Below, one piece after another: positions 1-9,534 of a DNA stretch of 64,000 bases; position 1 is the first letter of the stretch; each line of letters opens with the position of its first letter. Made by a program: the position numbers and the translations under genes. Source of the DNA: Hymenobacter crusticola (GTDB lineage: Bacteria; Bacteroidota; Bacteroidia; Cytophagales; Hymenobacteraceae); the NCBI RefSeq assembly GCF_002154225.1, contig NZ_MTSE01000006.1, positions 1 to 64,000 on the forward strand, in the 5' to 3' direction. The notes below the pieces were generated by a model, which saw nothing but the letters and a program-made list of their open reading frames with translations, was not told the DNA's origin and ran no database searches.

Positions 1-671
1 GCATCGACGTTATCCTGACCTACCGCAGCCAACAAGCCGAAGCCGCCGCCGTGGTGGCCGACATCGAAGGCCTAGGTCGCCGCGCCGCCGCCCTACCCCT
101 GAACGCCGCCGACATCAGCACGTTTGACGCCTTCTTTGCCCAAGTCACCACAACCCTAGCCGGTACCTTCGGCACCGACCGGTTCGACTTCCTCATCAAC
201 AACGCCGGCACCAGCCTCACCGCCCCCATTGCCGAGACCACCGAGGCGCAGTTTGATGAGATGCTGAACATTCATTTCAAAGGCGTGTATTTCCTCACCC
301 AAAAGGCGTTGCCCTTGCTACGCGACGGCGGCCGGATTATTAATATTTCCTCCGGTACCACGCGGGTGGCTTTCGCCGGGAGCTCAGCCTACGCCAGTAT
401 GAAAGGAGCAGTGGAAGTGTTCACGCGCTACTTGGCCTTGGAGCTAGGCAGCCGCGGCATTGCGGCCAACGTGGTAGCGCCTGGGGCCGTATTCGGGGGC
501 GGCGCCATGACGGATACGCCTGAAATCCGCACCTACGTGGCCGGTATTACGGCTCTAGGCCGCGTGGCCGAGCCCGACGACATCGGCGGCATTGTCGCCT
601 TCCTCTGCACGGATGCCGCCCGGTGGCTCAACGGCCAGCGCCTCGAAGCAACGGGCGGAATGATGCTATAG
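1..671 (+). CDS. SDR family NAD(P)-dependent oxidoreductase, 5'-truncated by the window edge
   Basis: This is the C-terminal part of a short-chain dehydrogenase/reductase. The reading frame is open from base 3, so the true start and the TGxxxGxG cofactor glycines lie outside the window. Visible are the NNAG motif (about base 197), the catalytic YASMK (YxxxK, about base 390) preceded by the SSG serine region, and the late-domain stretch ending GQRLEATGGMML that is usual for 3-oxoacyl-ACP-reductase-like SDRs. The substrate cannot be told. It faces the MFS gene tail to tail across a shared terminator. Confidence 0.9.
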   Translation, partial: IDVILTYRSQQAEAAAVVADIEGLGRRAAALPLNAADISTFDAFFAQVTTTLAGTFGTDRFDFLINNAGTSLTAPIAETTEAQFDEMLNIHFKGVYFLTQKALPLLRDGGRIINISSGTTRVAFAGSSAYASMKGAVEVFTRYLALELGSRGIAANVVAPGAVFGGGAMTDTPEIRTYVAGITALGRVAEPDDIGGIVAFLCTDAARWLNGQRLEATGGMML

Positions 672-715
672 AGTAGAGTGGGCACTTATTCAGTCCACAC
701 CTTTCCCTACAACAG

Positions 716-760
716 ACAACAAAAAAGCCCCTCGCAATTGACGAAGGGCTTTTTTGTTGT
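716..760. terminator. Bidirectional intrinsic terminator
   Basis: A perfect 15-bp stem (716-730 with 746-760) carries an A-run on the left arm and a T-run on the right arm, so it can end transcription from both the SDR gene and the leftward MFS operon. Confidence 0.85.
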
Positions 761-789
761 CTAATAAATGTACTCAGCTACTCTTGCAA

Positions 790-2361
790 TTAGTGAGCAG
801 CGTTCAGGTCTACTTTCTCGCCGGGCTTGGCGCGCTTGATGAGCAACACCAGCGGTAGGCATAGCAGGAAGAAGCCACCAATCATCAAGAATATTTGGGC
901 GTAGGTAATAATCGCCGTTTGCTTCATGAGGGTACCTTCCAAGGCAGCGTATGCTTGTTGCTGGGCTTTCACCAAATCGGAGCCTTGGGCCATGAAGTTG
1001 GCAATAAAGCCTTGCAGACGCTGCTGCGTTTCAGTGCTGTAGAGCGAGATATTAGGAAGCAAGGCCACGCGGTTGTGCATGGTAGCGCGCTCCAGGTAAG
1101 TACCCACTAGGGCTACCCCAAACGAACCACCTAGCTGACGAATCATACCCGTGAGACCAGCAGCCTGACCAGCATCTTTGCCGCTAATACCCGACAACGA
1201 CATGGTCGTGATAGGCAAGAACAGCAGGCTCAACCCGAAACCACGGAGCATCAGCGGCCAGAAAAAGTCGCTTTGTCCAGCCAAGGGTGTGATTTGGGTG
1301 CTCATCCAGTAGGAGAAGATGAAGAACACGGTGAAACCAACGGGCAGCATGAATTTTTGCGAGACGCCCGACTGAATCATTTTCCCTACCACCGGCATCA
1401 TAAAGCCTGAGAGCAACGCGCCCGGCAGCAACAGATACCCCGTTTGCTCAGCCGAGAAGCCAAGAATACGCTGGCAGAAAATAGGGAACACAAATACTGA
1501 GGCGAACAAACCAAACCCTAGGATAAAGGACAAGAATGCCCCAATAGCTAGGTTGCGGCTCTTGCTCAGCACTCGCAAATCCACGATGGGCTGCTTGGCT
1601 GTCAGTTCCCGCCAGATGAAGCCGACCATGCCAACAAAAGTTAGGATGGTGAACCATACGATGTAAGGCTCCTCAAACCAGTCTTCCCGCTCACCTTGCT
1701 CCAGCACCAGCTGCAATGAACCCACTCCTAGGATCAATAAGAACACGCCAGCCCAATCGATTTCCAGGAACGGCCTAGGTATGGCGTTTTTGATCCGATC
1801 AGGGTCGCGAATAAACAGCGCCGTGAAGATAGAAGCGAGGATGCCAACGGGCACGTTCACGTAGAAGATCCAGGGCCAGTCGTAGTTATCCACAATAAAG
1901 CCCCCAAGGGTTGGGCCAATAGTAGGACCAATGATGACACCCATACCGAACAACGCTTGCCCAAGGGCGAGCTGATTAGGCGGAAAGGTGTCAATGAGGA
2001 TAGCCTGTGAGGTAGCCATTAGGGCCCCACCGCCTACGCCTTGAATGAAGCGGAAGGCTACCAGCTCCCAGATGTCAGTGCTCTGTCCGCAGGCCATAGA
2101 AGCCAGGGTGAAGAGAATAACCGAACCTAGGTAGTAGTTCTTACGGCCAAACTGCTCGCCTAGGAAGCCCGTCATCGGAATCACGATAACGTTGGCAATG
2201 GCGTACGAGGCCACTACCCAGCTTACTTCCTGCTGCGTAGCCGAAAGGTTACCCATCATCTGGGTGAGGGCTACGTTCACGATGCTGGTATCAATCAGCT
2301 CGAGCAAGCAGCACATCACCACCGTGATGACGATAATCCATTTGGTGAATCCAGTTTCCAA
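790..2361 (-). CDS. emrB: DHA2-family MFS multidrug efflux transporter (EmrB/QacA type)
   Basis: A 523-residue inner-membrane proton antiporter with about 14 hydrophobic segments. The start of helix 1 carries the DHA2 signature LIDTSIVNVAL (residues 22-32), the loop-2 motif GFLGEQFGRK is at 65-74, and the antiporter motif C GxxxGPxxGPxxGG is at 140-154. It is the last gene of a leftward run tolC-usp-hlyD-mfs and follows the HlyD adaptor by 92 bases, the usual EmrAB arrangement. Together with the TolC-like protein it should form a complete tripartite pump. Substrates are unknown. Length fits the family. Confidence 0.93.
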   Translation of the reverse strand: METGFTKWIIVITVVMCCLLELIDTSIVNVALTQMMGNLSATQQEVSWVVASYAIANVIVIPMTGFLGEQFGRKNYYLGSVILFTLASMACGQSTDIWELVAFRFIQGVGGGALMATSQAILIDTFPPNQLALGQALFGMGVIIGPTIGPTLGGFIVDNYDWPWIFYVNVPVGILASIFTALFIRDPDRIKNAIPRPFLEIDWAGVFLLILGVGSLQLVLEQGEREDWFEEPYIVWFTILTFVGMVGFIWRELTAKQPIVDLRVLSKSRNLAIGAFLSFILGFGLFASVFVFPIFCQRILGFSAEQTGYLLLPGALLSGFMMPVVGKMIQSGVSQKFMLPVGFTVFFIFSYWMSTQITPLAGQSDFFWPLMLRGFGLSLLFLPITTMSLSGISGKDAGQAAGLTGMIRQLGGSFGVALVGTYLERATMHNRVALLPNISLYSTETQQRLQGFIANFMAQGSDLVKAQQQAYAALEGTLMKQTAIITYAQIFLMIGGFFLLCLPLVLLIKRAKPGEKVDLNAAH

Positions 2362-2453
2362 TGTTTTTCAGCTTAAGGCTTAGTACACAAATGCCTAGTG
2401 TAGGTGCTATCATCCATCAACACGCACCCAACACTAAGCACCGTGCATTAAAC

Positions 2454-3566
2454 TTATTTTACTTTCACCGTAGCCGTCACGCTCATACCAGCGCGCAGCG
2501 GATGCTCGGGGTCTACTTTGTCCAGCGCAATCTTCACGGGTACGCGCTGGGTTACTTTCACGAAGTTACCGGTCGAGTTGTCGGGGGGCAGCAGAGCGAA
2601 GCGGGCACCAGTAGCGGCCGATAGCGACTCGATGTGGCCTTGGAACTCCTCGTTCGGATAAGCATCAACCTCGATGCTCACGGGCTGACCTACTTTCATG
2701 TTTTCCAGCTGTGTCTCTTTGAAGTTGGCCACCACCCATGTGCGGTTGCTAGCTACTAGGCCCATCAGTTGCTGACCAGGTGCTACTACTTGGCCGGGCT
2801 GCACGTTCTTGCGGCTCACCACTCCGTCGCCAGGGGCCACGATGGTCGTGTAGCTGAGTTGTAGCTTAGCGTTGTTGAGATCGGTCTGGCGCTGCTTTAC
2901 AATGGCTTGAGCCACTGCTACTTGCTGCTGAGCCGAGGCTACCTGCTGGCTAGCTACGCGCACTTGCTGTTCGGCTGTGGCGCGCTGGGCAGTAGTAGAT
3001 TCCAAGTTGGCTTGCACCGCATCGTAGTCGCTTTGCGGAATGATATCTTCTTTGCGCAGGAAGGTGCTCCGCTGCAAGTCTTTTTGCAAACGAGCCCGGT
3101 TGGCAGCACTCACGCCAATGGTAGCGCGGGCGGCGCTCACTTGCGCCTGTGCCGTCCCGATAGAGGTGCGAGCTGCTACCACGTTTGCCTGTGCTGCCGC
3201 GAGGGCTGCTTGGGCCGCATCAACGCGCTGCTGGTAATCGGCTGCGTCGAGCGTTACAAGCACTTCACCTTTTTTCACGACTTGGTTGTCGTCGACTTTC
3301 ACTTGCAGCACGGGGCCACCCACGCGCGGAATGATGGGGTACACGTCGCCTTCTACTTGGGCGTCGTCCGTGTCTTCGTGCGCTTGTCCGAACTGGTAGC
3401 GCTGCCACCCAAAGTAGCCCCCTACCAGCAGAATCAGCGCGAGGATAACAAGAATGATGGGGCGCTTAGAGCGACCTTCTGGTTGCTCATCCACTTCGAC
3501 TACGGGAGGCTGAGCAGCGTTTTGATTTGGCGCTACGGCCGGATCGTGTTGAACAGAGGTTGCCAT
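2454..3566 (-). CDS. emrA: HlyD/EmrA-family membrane fusion protein
   Basis: This 370-residue periplasmic adaptor has a proline- and glutamate-rich cytoplasmic head (1-33), one membrane helix (about 36-54), a first lipoyl half (about 68-110), a long alanine- and glutamine-rich coiled-coil hairpin (about 113-230), the second lipoyl half and a C-terminal beta-barrel domain. It should link the EmrB-type MFS protein encoded directly downstream to the TolC channel encoded upstream. The hairpin heptads are visible as repeated AxxxVxAAxA and QQVxxAQ patterns. Confidence 0.93.
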   Translation of the reverse strand: MATSVQHDPAVAPNQNAAQPPVVEVDEQPEGRSKRPIILVILALILLVGGYFGWQRYQFGQAHEDTDDAQVEGDVYPIIPRVGGPVLQVKVDDNQVVKKGEVLVTLDAADYQQRVDAAQAALAAAQANVVAARTSIGTAQAQVSAARATIGVSAANRARLQKDLQRSTFLRKEDIIPQSDYDAVQANLESTTAQRATAEQQVRVASQQVASAQQQVAVAQAIVKQRQTDLNNAKLQLSYTTIVAPGDGVVSRKNVQPGQVVAPGQQLMGLVASNRTWVVANFKETQLENMKVGQPVSIEVDAYPNEEFQGHIESLSAATGARFALLPPDNSTGNFVKVTQRVPVKIALDKVDPEHPLRAGMSVTATVKVK

Positions 3567-3683
3567 ATGAAAAGCTTAGAGAAAATATTCAGAGAGAAAA
3601 TGAGCGAAAACACGTTTCGATAACCAACTACCAGTGCGAAGAGCTGCTAGCCTAGCTTCGTACGCCTATTCTAAAGATGTTAA

Positions 3684-4124
3684 TTATGCTGACTGACGAT
3701 ACGCAGTGTCAGCAGCACAGGGTTTTACGAGTAAAGTGGCACAAGGTGCAGCGCGCACAACGGCTTCGGCGGTGCTGCCCATCAGGAAGCGAGTAAGCCC
3801 CGTTTGCCCATGTGCTCCGATAACAACCAAATCGGCGGGATGGCGCTTGGCTTCATCCACAATTTCGGTGGCGGCATCGCCCTGCAACAGGACGGTGCTT
3901 ACCCGGGCGCCGGCTTCTTCGGCCGTGGCCCGGTACGTAGCCAGCTGCCGAGCTACCTCTAGGTCGCGGGCGGCCGAAGCTGTTAGGGCTTTGGGCTGCG
4001 GCTCCAGCACATGCACGAGGCGCAGCTCAGCACCAGTTGCAGCGGCTAAGGCCGTAGCATACCGTATGAGTGGCTCCGAAGCGGCCGAAAAATCAAGCGG
4101 ACAAAGAACTGTGGTCAATTTCAT
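3684..4124 (-). CDS. Universal stress protein, UspA family
   Basis: A single-domain 146-residue Usp. It starts TTVLCPLDFSAAS, carries the conserved LVHVLEP strand and the nucleotide-binding loop GAHGQTGLTRFLMGST (G2xG9xG[ST]), so it is predicted to bind ATP. It sits inside the efflux operon, between tolC and hlyD, which is unusual company and suggests that the pump is part of a stress response. Whether it is co-transcribed is inferred from orientation and short gaps of 96 and 117 bases. Confidence 0.9.
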   Translation of the reverse strand: MKLTTVLCPLDFSAASEPLIRYATALAAATGAELRLVHVLEPQPKALTASAARDLEVARQLATYRATAEEAGARVSTVLLQGDAATEIVDEAKRHPADLVVIGAHGQTGLTRFLMGSTAEAVVRAAPCATLLVKPCAADTAYRQSA

Positions 4125-4125
4125 T

Positions 4126-4226
4126 GAGTGACTGCGTGATAGAGTGGCTGAGTGACCATTCAGTAGCTTGCTAAGCCGTTAGGACGACTTTACCTAGCTA
4201 CCCGGTCACTCCACTACTCTCTACCA
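4126..4226. repeat. Degenerate GAGTNACTG inverted repeat (family G)
   Basis: The left part is a run of GAGTGACTG-like words ending GAGTGACC; the right part begins GGTCACTC and continues as the complementary words. The same kind of element recurs at about 44020-44128, 58572-58622 and 60968-61060. It fills the usp-tolC gap. Confidence 0.5.
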
Positions 4227-5537
4227 GATCTGCTCGCCGGTAGCGCGCTTCAACTGGTACTGACCAATAGTGTAGTTGTAGATAGATTGCAGCCGCGACA
4301 GCCGCGCCTGGGCGAGTTGAGTTTCAGCATCCAGCACGTCGAGGTTGGTACCCACACCGTAGCGGTAGCGCGACTTCGCCCGGTTCAGGGCGTCGGTGGC
4401 TTGGTTCACCTGCACAGTGGAGTTGTCGTAGCGGGCGCTGCTCGACTGCATGTTGTTCACGGCCTGCTGCACATCGGAGCGCACCCGATTTTGCGTGTCC
4501 TGAATGCGGGCTTGCGCGGCGCGAATGTTAGCGGCAGCTTCTACGCGCTGGTTTTTGTTGCGGTTACCGTCATAGATTGGCACTGCTAGCTGCAAAGCAA
4601 CCACTGAGTTGGCGCGGAATCTATCTAGCTGGGGCACGTAGCCGTTTTTGCCACCAGCCTGCGCTTGCGCACCTAGGCTAGGCAAGTTGCTCTTTTCGAT
4701 CAGGCGCAACTGAGCAGTAGCCGCGGCTTCCGCATCACGGGCGGCTTTCACTTCGGGCCGATTTTCAGCTGCTTGTGTAAACATGGTGTTTACGTCAACC
4801 TGCTGCGGGTTGTAGGTGAACGCGCCGCGTACGGGCACTTCAGTATACTCGGGGCGGTGTAGCAAACGAGCTAGCTCGGCCTGCTGGTTGTGCAGCTGGT
4901 TTTGCAGATCGATACGCGTGTCTTGTGCCTGCGCAATTCGCACTTGCGTGCTGGTCACGTCAAACTGCGTACTCACGCCGCCTTGCACGCGTTTTTCCAT
5001 TTCGCGCTGGTGCTGCTGCAAAGAAGCAATCTGCGATTCTTGCACCCGAATACCCTGGCGCAGGAATAAAATGGAGTAATACACCTGCACGGCTTCGTAA
5101 GCGAGGTCACGCTGACCGGTTACGACGTTATCAGCAACGGTAGTGGCAGCGGCAGTAGCGGCGCTGACAGTAGCGGCATTTTTGCCGAAGTCCAGCAACA
5201 TATACTGAGCCGTGATATGCGTATCGTAGTTGTTGTTGGGAGCCAACTGAAACACCTGATCACCAAGTGGCAATTTTACCACCGGGTCGACGCGCGTATA
5301 AGTAGCTGTGCCAGTTACGTAAGGCAGGTATCCCGTGCGGCTCTGCGCAACGCGACCCTGGGCCGCATTTACTTGCTCTTGCAAGCTCAGAATGCCGGGG
5401 TTGGCTTCCAACACGGCACGAATGGTAGCATCTAACGTAAGAGAATCGGCCGGAACGGCCGTTTGAGCATGCGCTGCACCCGCCGTCAGGAAACTGAGAG
5501 CGAGTAGTGGTGCAGCAAATTGAGGTCGGAAATGCAT
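4221..5537 (-). CDS. tolC: TolC-family outer-membrane efflux protein
   Basis: This 438-residue protein has a cleavable signal peptide (about 1-24, ending AHAQ) and two OEP repeats made of long amphipathic helices. It includes the family-typical segment RYRYGVGTNLDVLDAETQLA near the C-terminus. It is the first gene of the leftward efflux operon and would form the outer-membrane exit duct for the HlyD/MFS pair encoded downstream. Its upstream region is shared with a divergent sigma54 activator gene. Confidence 0.94.
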   Translation of the reverse strand: MHFRPQFAAPLLALSFLTAGAAHAQTAVPADSLTLDATIRAVLEANPGILSLQEQVNAAQGRVAQSRTGYLPYVTGTATYTRVDPVVKLPLGDQVFQLAPNNNYDTHITAQYMLLDFGKNAATVSAATAAATTVADNVVTGQRDLAYEAVQVYYSILFLRQGIRVQESQIASLQQHQREMEKRVQGGVSTQFDVTSTQVRIAQAQDTRIDLQNQLHNQQAELARLLHRPEYTEVPVRGAFTYNPQQVDVNTMFTQAAENRPEVKAARDAEAAATAQLRLIEKSNLPSLGAQAQAGGKNGYVPQLDRFRANSVVALQLAVPIYDGNRNKNQRVEAAANIRAAQARIQDTQNRVRSDVQQAVNNMQSSSARYDNSTVQVNQATDALNRAKSRYRYGVGTNLDVLDAETQLAQARLSRLQSIYNYTIGQYQLKRATGEQIW

Positions 5538-5570
5538 ACGAGTGTACGACTTGTTGGTGCCGACCTATAA

Positions 5571-5585
5571 CCTAACCTTATGCCA
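5571..5585 (-). promoter_or_regulatory. Possible sigma54 (-24/-12) promoter of the efflux operon
   Basis: On the minus strand the sequence TGGCATAAGGTTAGG stands 34 bases before the tolC start. The -24 half TGGCA fits the consensus, but the -12 half reads GG where GC is expected. It is listed because a sigma54 activator is encoded divergently next door; the match by itself is weak. Confidence 0.25.
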
Positions 5586-5691
5586 GCCCCTGGTTTATAA
5601 TTTATTTTGCTTTCAACTTCTTGATTATCAATACTAAAAAAGATTAAAAAAGTTTTAATGTTAAATAAATCGGCTGCTTTCATACTCATTT

Positions 5692-5744
5692 ATTTCCTGT
5701 TATTTAAGGATATCCTCAATATTATTCCTTAAATAACAGGAAAT
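5692..5744. promoter_or_regulatory. Long inverted repeat between tolC operon and activator; likely operator
   Basis: Arms 5692-5710 and 5726-5744 are perfect 19-base reverse complements (beginning ATTTCCTGTTATTTAAGGA) around a 15-base spacer. It lies 69 bases before the activator start and about 107 bases or more upstream of the candidate -24 site of tolC. That is the usual place for an enhancer-type binding site of a sigma54 activator, so the divergent gene product is the obvious candidate ligand. There is no T-tail, which argues against a terminator. Confidence 0.6.
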
Positions 5745-5812
5745 TAGACCTACCACGTAGTATCTTTACTAGATAAAAGAGCACTCTTTTGCTCGGCGCT
5801 TGTTTCGTTTTT

Positions 5813-7933
5813 ATGTCAGATACTTCTTCCGCTCCTACTGTTATGCCTAATCAAGATGAGTCGCTATTGCTTTATCTAAATGAGGCTATTGCCACTACCC
5901 GGGATAAGAATTCGTTGTTTAAGATCGTAACTGAGAAACTGCGGCTGATCTTTCCCTTCGAAACGATTGTTATTGTCACGCTCGACCCAGAAGGCCGCCA
6001 CAAGCGGTTGTTCTTCCGTGATTATTTAGCTATCAACAACCTAGCTCCTAAGCTTCACAACCCTAACAAGCTTAGTCCGGTAGCTGGCACCGCCACCGAG
6101 TATTTTCTTCGCAACCCGGAGGTACACACTGTTGCCATCCAAGATGTGTTAGAGCACTACCCGGACTCTCCTTTCTGCTTGATGGTTGAGCAAGGCATCC
6201 ACTACATTACCATTGCCCCTATGCGCACGGGCGGCACCCTAGCCGGTTTGTTGTGCCTAGCTTCGCGCAAACACCCTAGCTTCGGAGAAGCTGATGTAAC
6301 GCTGCTTGAAAAGATCAGTAGCCTAGTCGCCGTTGCGGTTAGCAATACCATTGCGTTTGAGGAAATGGCTCGCCGCGAGCGAGAGAAGACTATTCAGCTC
6401 GCGGTCAATAATGCGCTGCTGACCATCAAGGAGCGTGAACAACTTTTTCAACGAGTAGCTAGTGAGATAAACCGGGTAGTGCCCTACGACTACTTTGGCG
6501 TGCGCATTCAGCGCCAGGGTGGGGTCCGGGAGGCGTTTGTGGAGCTGCGCAAACAGGCGGAGGGCATCTTCGAGCCACTCGACCCAAACCGCTGGAACGC
6601 CGTGCCCGATTATGCCCAGATGGAAGCGGAAGCGTTTGAACTGTTCGTAAAACCTGCCTTGTACGCGGGGGCAGATTTTGCTAACCTAGCTCAACACTAC
6701 CGCTTGCTTGAGCAAATTCGGCGTCATCATGGCACTTGCTCAATCCTGACGGCGCCCCTGTGGGTTCGCGACGATCAGGCTGCCGTCCTCATTTTGTCGA
6801 GTCAGCAGGAAAGCAACTTTAGCGACGAAGACCTGGAACTGATTCTGGGCCTGGTGCCGCAAATCACGTTGGCGCTCAAAAACCTGTTTGCCTTCGAGCA
6901 GATCGAGAGCTTGCGGGCGCAACTAGAACGGGAGCGCACCTACCTGATTGATGAAATCAACACCACGGCTAACTTCGGCGAGTTTATCGGTAGCAGCCCC
7001 GCGCTACAGCCAGCCTTAACGCGCATTCAGCAAGTAGCCTCCACCGACACCACCGTGCTGGTAACGGGCGAAACGGGCACCGGCAAGGAGCTGGCGGCCC
7101 GCGCCTTGCACAACCTTTCCCCGCGGAAAGATCGTGCTTTGATCAAGCTTAACTGCGCGGCCTTGCCGGCACAGCTTATTGAAAGTGAGTTATTTGGCCA
7201 TGAGAAAGGCGCTTTCACAGGAGCGGTAGACCGGCGGATCGGCAAGTTTGAGCTAGCCGACGGCGGCACTATTTTCCTGGACGAGATTGGGGAGCTGCCG
7301 CTCGACTTGCAGGCCAAGTTGCTGCGCGTGTTGCAGGAAAAGGAATTTGAGCGCATCGGTGGCCGACGCGTAATCAAGACCAATGTTCGCGTCATTGCGG
7401 CTACCAACCGCGTGCTCGAAGACGAGGTAGCCGCTGGTCATTTCCGCGCCGACCTCTACTACCGGCTCAATGTATTCCCCATCAAGCTCCCTGCCCTACG
7501 CGAGCGGCCCGAGGACATTGAGCCGCTTATCCGTTACTTCCTTGAGCGCCTCACCAAGAAGATGGCTAAGCCCGTGCGCGGCCTGCGGGAACGGGACCTG
7601 CGCGCTATGCAGCAGTACAGCTGGCCTGGCAATATCCGCGAGCTAGAGCACGTGCTAGAGCAAGCCGTTATCATTTCAACCGGGCCATTTCTAGAATTCT
7701 CGGGCTTCTCTGCCGCCGCCGCGCAGGCCTCCCCGCCTATTCCGTTGCCCGATCATGCGCCCATCAAAACGCTACGCGACCAGGAGCGCGACCATATTTT
7801 GGCGGCGCTCAAGCGCACAGGCGGGCGGGTAAGTGGCCCTAATGGCGCGGCCGTATTACTCGACATCAATGCCAAGACGCTGGAGGCCCGCATGAAAAAG
7901 CTAGGTATCCGGCGAACGGTAGGTGTAGAATAG
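5813..7933 (+). CDS. Sigma54-dependent transcriptional activator, GAF-GAF-AAA+-Fis
   Basis: A 706-residue enhancer-binding protein. The ATG at 5813 (MSDTSS) is preferred over an in-frame TTG at 5789. Two GAF-like sensor domains fill roughly residues 20-190 and 200-370. The AAA+ domain follows, with Walker A GETGTGKE (about 417-424), the sigma54-contact loop GAFTGA (about 466) and Walker [14 protein letters not shown] Fis-type helix-turn-helix ends the protein ([14 protein letters not shown]). There is no receiver domain, so a small ligand sensed by the GAF domains is the likely input. It is divergent from the efflux operon and probably controls it. Confidence 0.9.
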   Translation: MSDTSSAPTVMPNQDESLLLYLNEAIATTRDKNSLFKIVTEKLRLIFPFETIVIVTLDPEGRHKRLFFRDYLAINNLAPKLHNPNKLSPVAGTATEYFLRNPEVHTVAIQDVLEHYPDSPFCLMVEQGIHYITIAPMRTGGTLAGLLCLASRKHPSFGEADVTLLEKISSLVAVAVSNTIAFEEMARREREKTIQLAVNNALLTIKEREQLFQRVASEINRVVPYDYFGVRIQRQGGVREAFVELRKQAEGIFEPLDPNRWNAVPDYAQMEAEAFELFVKPALYAGADFANLAQHYRLLEQIRRHHGTCSILTAPLWVRDDQAAVLILSSQQESNFSDEDLELILGLVPQITLALKNLFAFEQIESLRAQLERERTYLIDEINTTANFGEFIGSSPALQPALTRIQQVASTDTTVLVTGETGTGKELAARALHNLSPRKDRALIKLNCAALPAQLIESELFGHEKGAFTGAVDRRIGKFELADGGTIFLDEIGELPLDLQAKLLRVLQEKEFERIGGRRVIKTNVRVIAATNRVLEDEVAAGHFRADLYYRLNVFPIKLPALRERPEDIEPLIRYFLERLTKKMAKPVRGLRERDLRAMQQYSWPGNIRELEHVLEQAVIISTGPFLEFSGFSAAAAQASPPIPLPDHAPIKTLRDQERDHILAALKRTGGRVSGPNGAAVLLDINAKTLEARMKKLGIRRTVGVE

Positions 7934-8132
7934 CGCTCCGGCAGCTTATTTACAATTGCCACGCCCTACGAAGTCCTTGCGCAAGCGAATCTTTTTCAAA
8001 ATAAACCCCTCACGCTAGTTACTAACAGACTCCACAGGAGCAGTATACCATTCCTCATATACTCTTTGAAAGCTAGCTTGTAGAAAGCACTATTTAGTGA
8101 ACAAGTGCCAACCACATGAGGCTAGGTTTTCA

Positions 8133-9116
8133 TTAGCTCTCCCCGGGGTACCGCAGGCCGATCTTCTCCCGGATTTGATCGAGCAGTTGCATCAGCTCCA
8201 GACTAAAACCGAGGGGCAACAGCGGGCTTTCTAGCAGACCTTGTTCCAAGCATTCCTGCACGTGCTCGGCCTCGTAGTAGTAGCCGTAGCCCTTCTTTTC
8301 GCAGTTGACGACCCTAGGTTCTTCCCCCTCGCGATAAATCGTCAGACCATCCGACGCGTGAAAACGGCCGTTGAAGTGCAGGCTAGCTTCGGAGCCGTAA
8401 ATGCGGCAGGCCGTGTCGGTTTGGGCGGCTACGGTGGAGAACAAGCTAGCGGTTGCGCCATTTGCGTAGGCCAAGGACATGGCGCAATTAGTATCGACAC
8501 CCGTCGGGGCGAACGTAGCTACGGCTTGCACTTCCGTCGGATTACCTAGCATGAGCTTGCTGATAAACAGCGGATACACGCCAATATCGAGCAAGCTGCC
8601 GCCTGCCAGCGCCGGGTTGTAAAGGCGGCCCTCTGGGTCGTAAGACGCCTTGAAGCCAAAGTCAGCCACGATGTGCTTTATCTCCCCTAGCTCACCGGCT
8701 TGCACAATCTTCAGCGCCTCCTTCACGGCTGGGAAGAAGCGCGTCCAGAAGGCTTCCATGAGAAACACTTTCTGCTCGCGGGCCGCGGTAATCATTTCGG
8801 CAGCTTGCTGGGCATTGAGGGCAAAGGCTTTTTCGCACAGCACGGGCACCCCGGCGCGCAGGCACAGCAGCGTATGAGCGTGGTGCTCGGAGTGGGGCGT
8901 GGCAATGTACACGGCATCTAGGTCGGGCAGCTTCAGCAACTCTTCGTAGCTGCCGCAGGCGTGCGCAGCGCCGAATTTGGCGGCAAACTCCTGGGCTTTG
9001 GCTTCGCTTCGGGAGGCGACGCCGTAGAGCCGGGCATTGGGCAGCAGCGCTAGGCTGTCGGCAAATTTGTGGGCGATTTTGCCGAGTCCGATGATGCCCC
9101 AGTTGAAGGTGCGCAT
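8133..9116 (-). CDS. Gfo/Idh/MocA-family NAD(P)-dependent oxidoreductase
   Basis: A 327-residue cytoplasmic oxidoreductase. The Rossmann glycines are in GIIGLGKIAHKFADSL (about 6-21). The usual EKP motif appears as EKAFALNAQQ (about 99), and the C-terminal beta-sheet domain includes DFGFKASYDPEGRLYNP and GGSLLDIGVYP, as in the trans-dihydrodiol-dehydrogenase-like branch. Its sugar or cyclitol substrate is unknown. It stands alone: no T-tailed hairpin was found between it and the activator gene. Confidence 0.9.
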   Translation of the reverse strand: MRTFNWGIIGLGKIAHKFADSLALLPNARLYGVASRSEAKAQEFAAKFGAAHACGSYEELLKLPDLDAVYIATPHSEHHAHTLLCLRAGVPVLCEKAFALNAQQAAEMITAAREQKVFLMEAFWTRFFPAVKEALKIVQAGELGEIKHIVADFGFKASYDPEGRLYNPALAGGSLLDIGVYPLFISKLMLGNPTEVQAVATFAPTGVDTNCAMSLAYANGATASLFSTVAAQTDTACRIYGSEASLHFNGRFHASDGLTIYREGEEPRVVNCEKKGYGYYYEAEHVQECLEQGLLESPLLPLGFSLELMQLLDQIREKIGLRYPGES

Positions 9117-9282
9117 AGCAGTAGCACGTGTGATGAAGCGGCAAGAAAAGCAAAAGTTAGGGTTGACCTAGCATGTATTTAGCCTATGAGCTAGTCGGGA
9201 TGGGCGCTACGCCGTACAAGCTGATCAATACCGTTGTCCGGTTGGGCAATGGGTTTCTTCCACTCACCTTTCGCCCACTACC

Positions 9283-9411
9283 ATGGCTCAGACCAGCACC
9301 CCCACCACGCCGCAACACACAGATCCGGCTACTAAGAACAAAGAAAAAGACAACGAAACGACCGTGAAGGATAAGCCCGACGGCAAGAAGAAAACTACGC
9401 AGCAGAAGTAG
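9283..9411 (+). CDS. Small lysine-rich hydrophilic protein, 42 residues
   Basis: The ORF begins MAQTSTPTTPQ and is then dominated by K, D, E, T and Q, ending KKKTTQQK. It has no hydrophobic segment and is probably disordered. Support for a real gene is an ATG in CCATGG context and a strong T-tailed terminator starting 15 bases after the stop. No family is recognised. Confidence 0.45.
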   Translation: MAQTSTPTTPQHTDPATKNKEKDNETTVKDKPDGKKKTTQQK

Positions 9412-9425
9412 ACTGCCCGGCGCGT

Positions 9426-9475
9426 AGGCGCTGGCTAGGTTGGCATCCGCTGACTTAGCCAGCGCCTTTCTTTTT
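9426..9475 (+). terminator. Intrinsic terminator
   Basis: A 12-bp stem (9426-9437 with 9456-9467) with an 18-base loop is followed by TTCTTTTT. It directly follows the 42-codon ORF and insulates the mcrBC genes. Confidence 0.8.
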
Positions 9476-9534
9476 GACCTGCTATCGGGCATTTTCTGGC
9501 GGCTACCTGTGTTTTAGCCGTACTTTTACCTGTA

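Noticed and set aside
9173..9492. Overlapping ORFs of 64 and 102 codons around the 42-codon gene
   Set aside because: They are in other frames, run through the terminator or the divergent upstream region, and look like composition-driven shadows.
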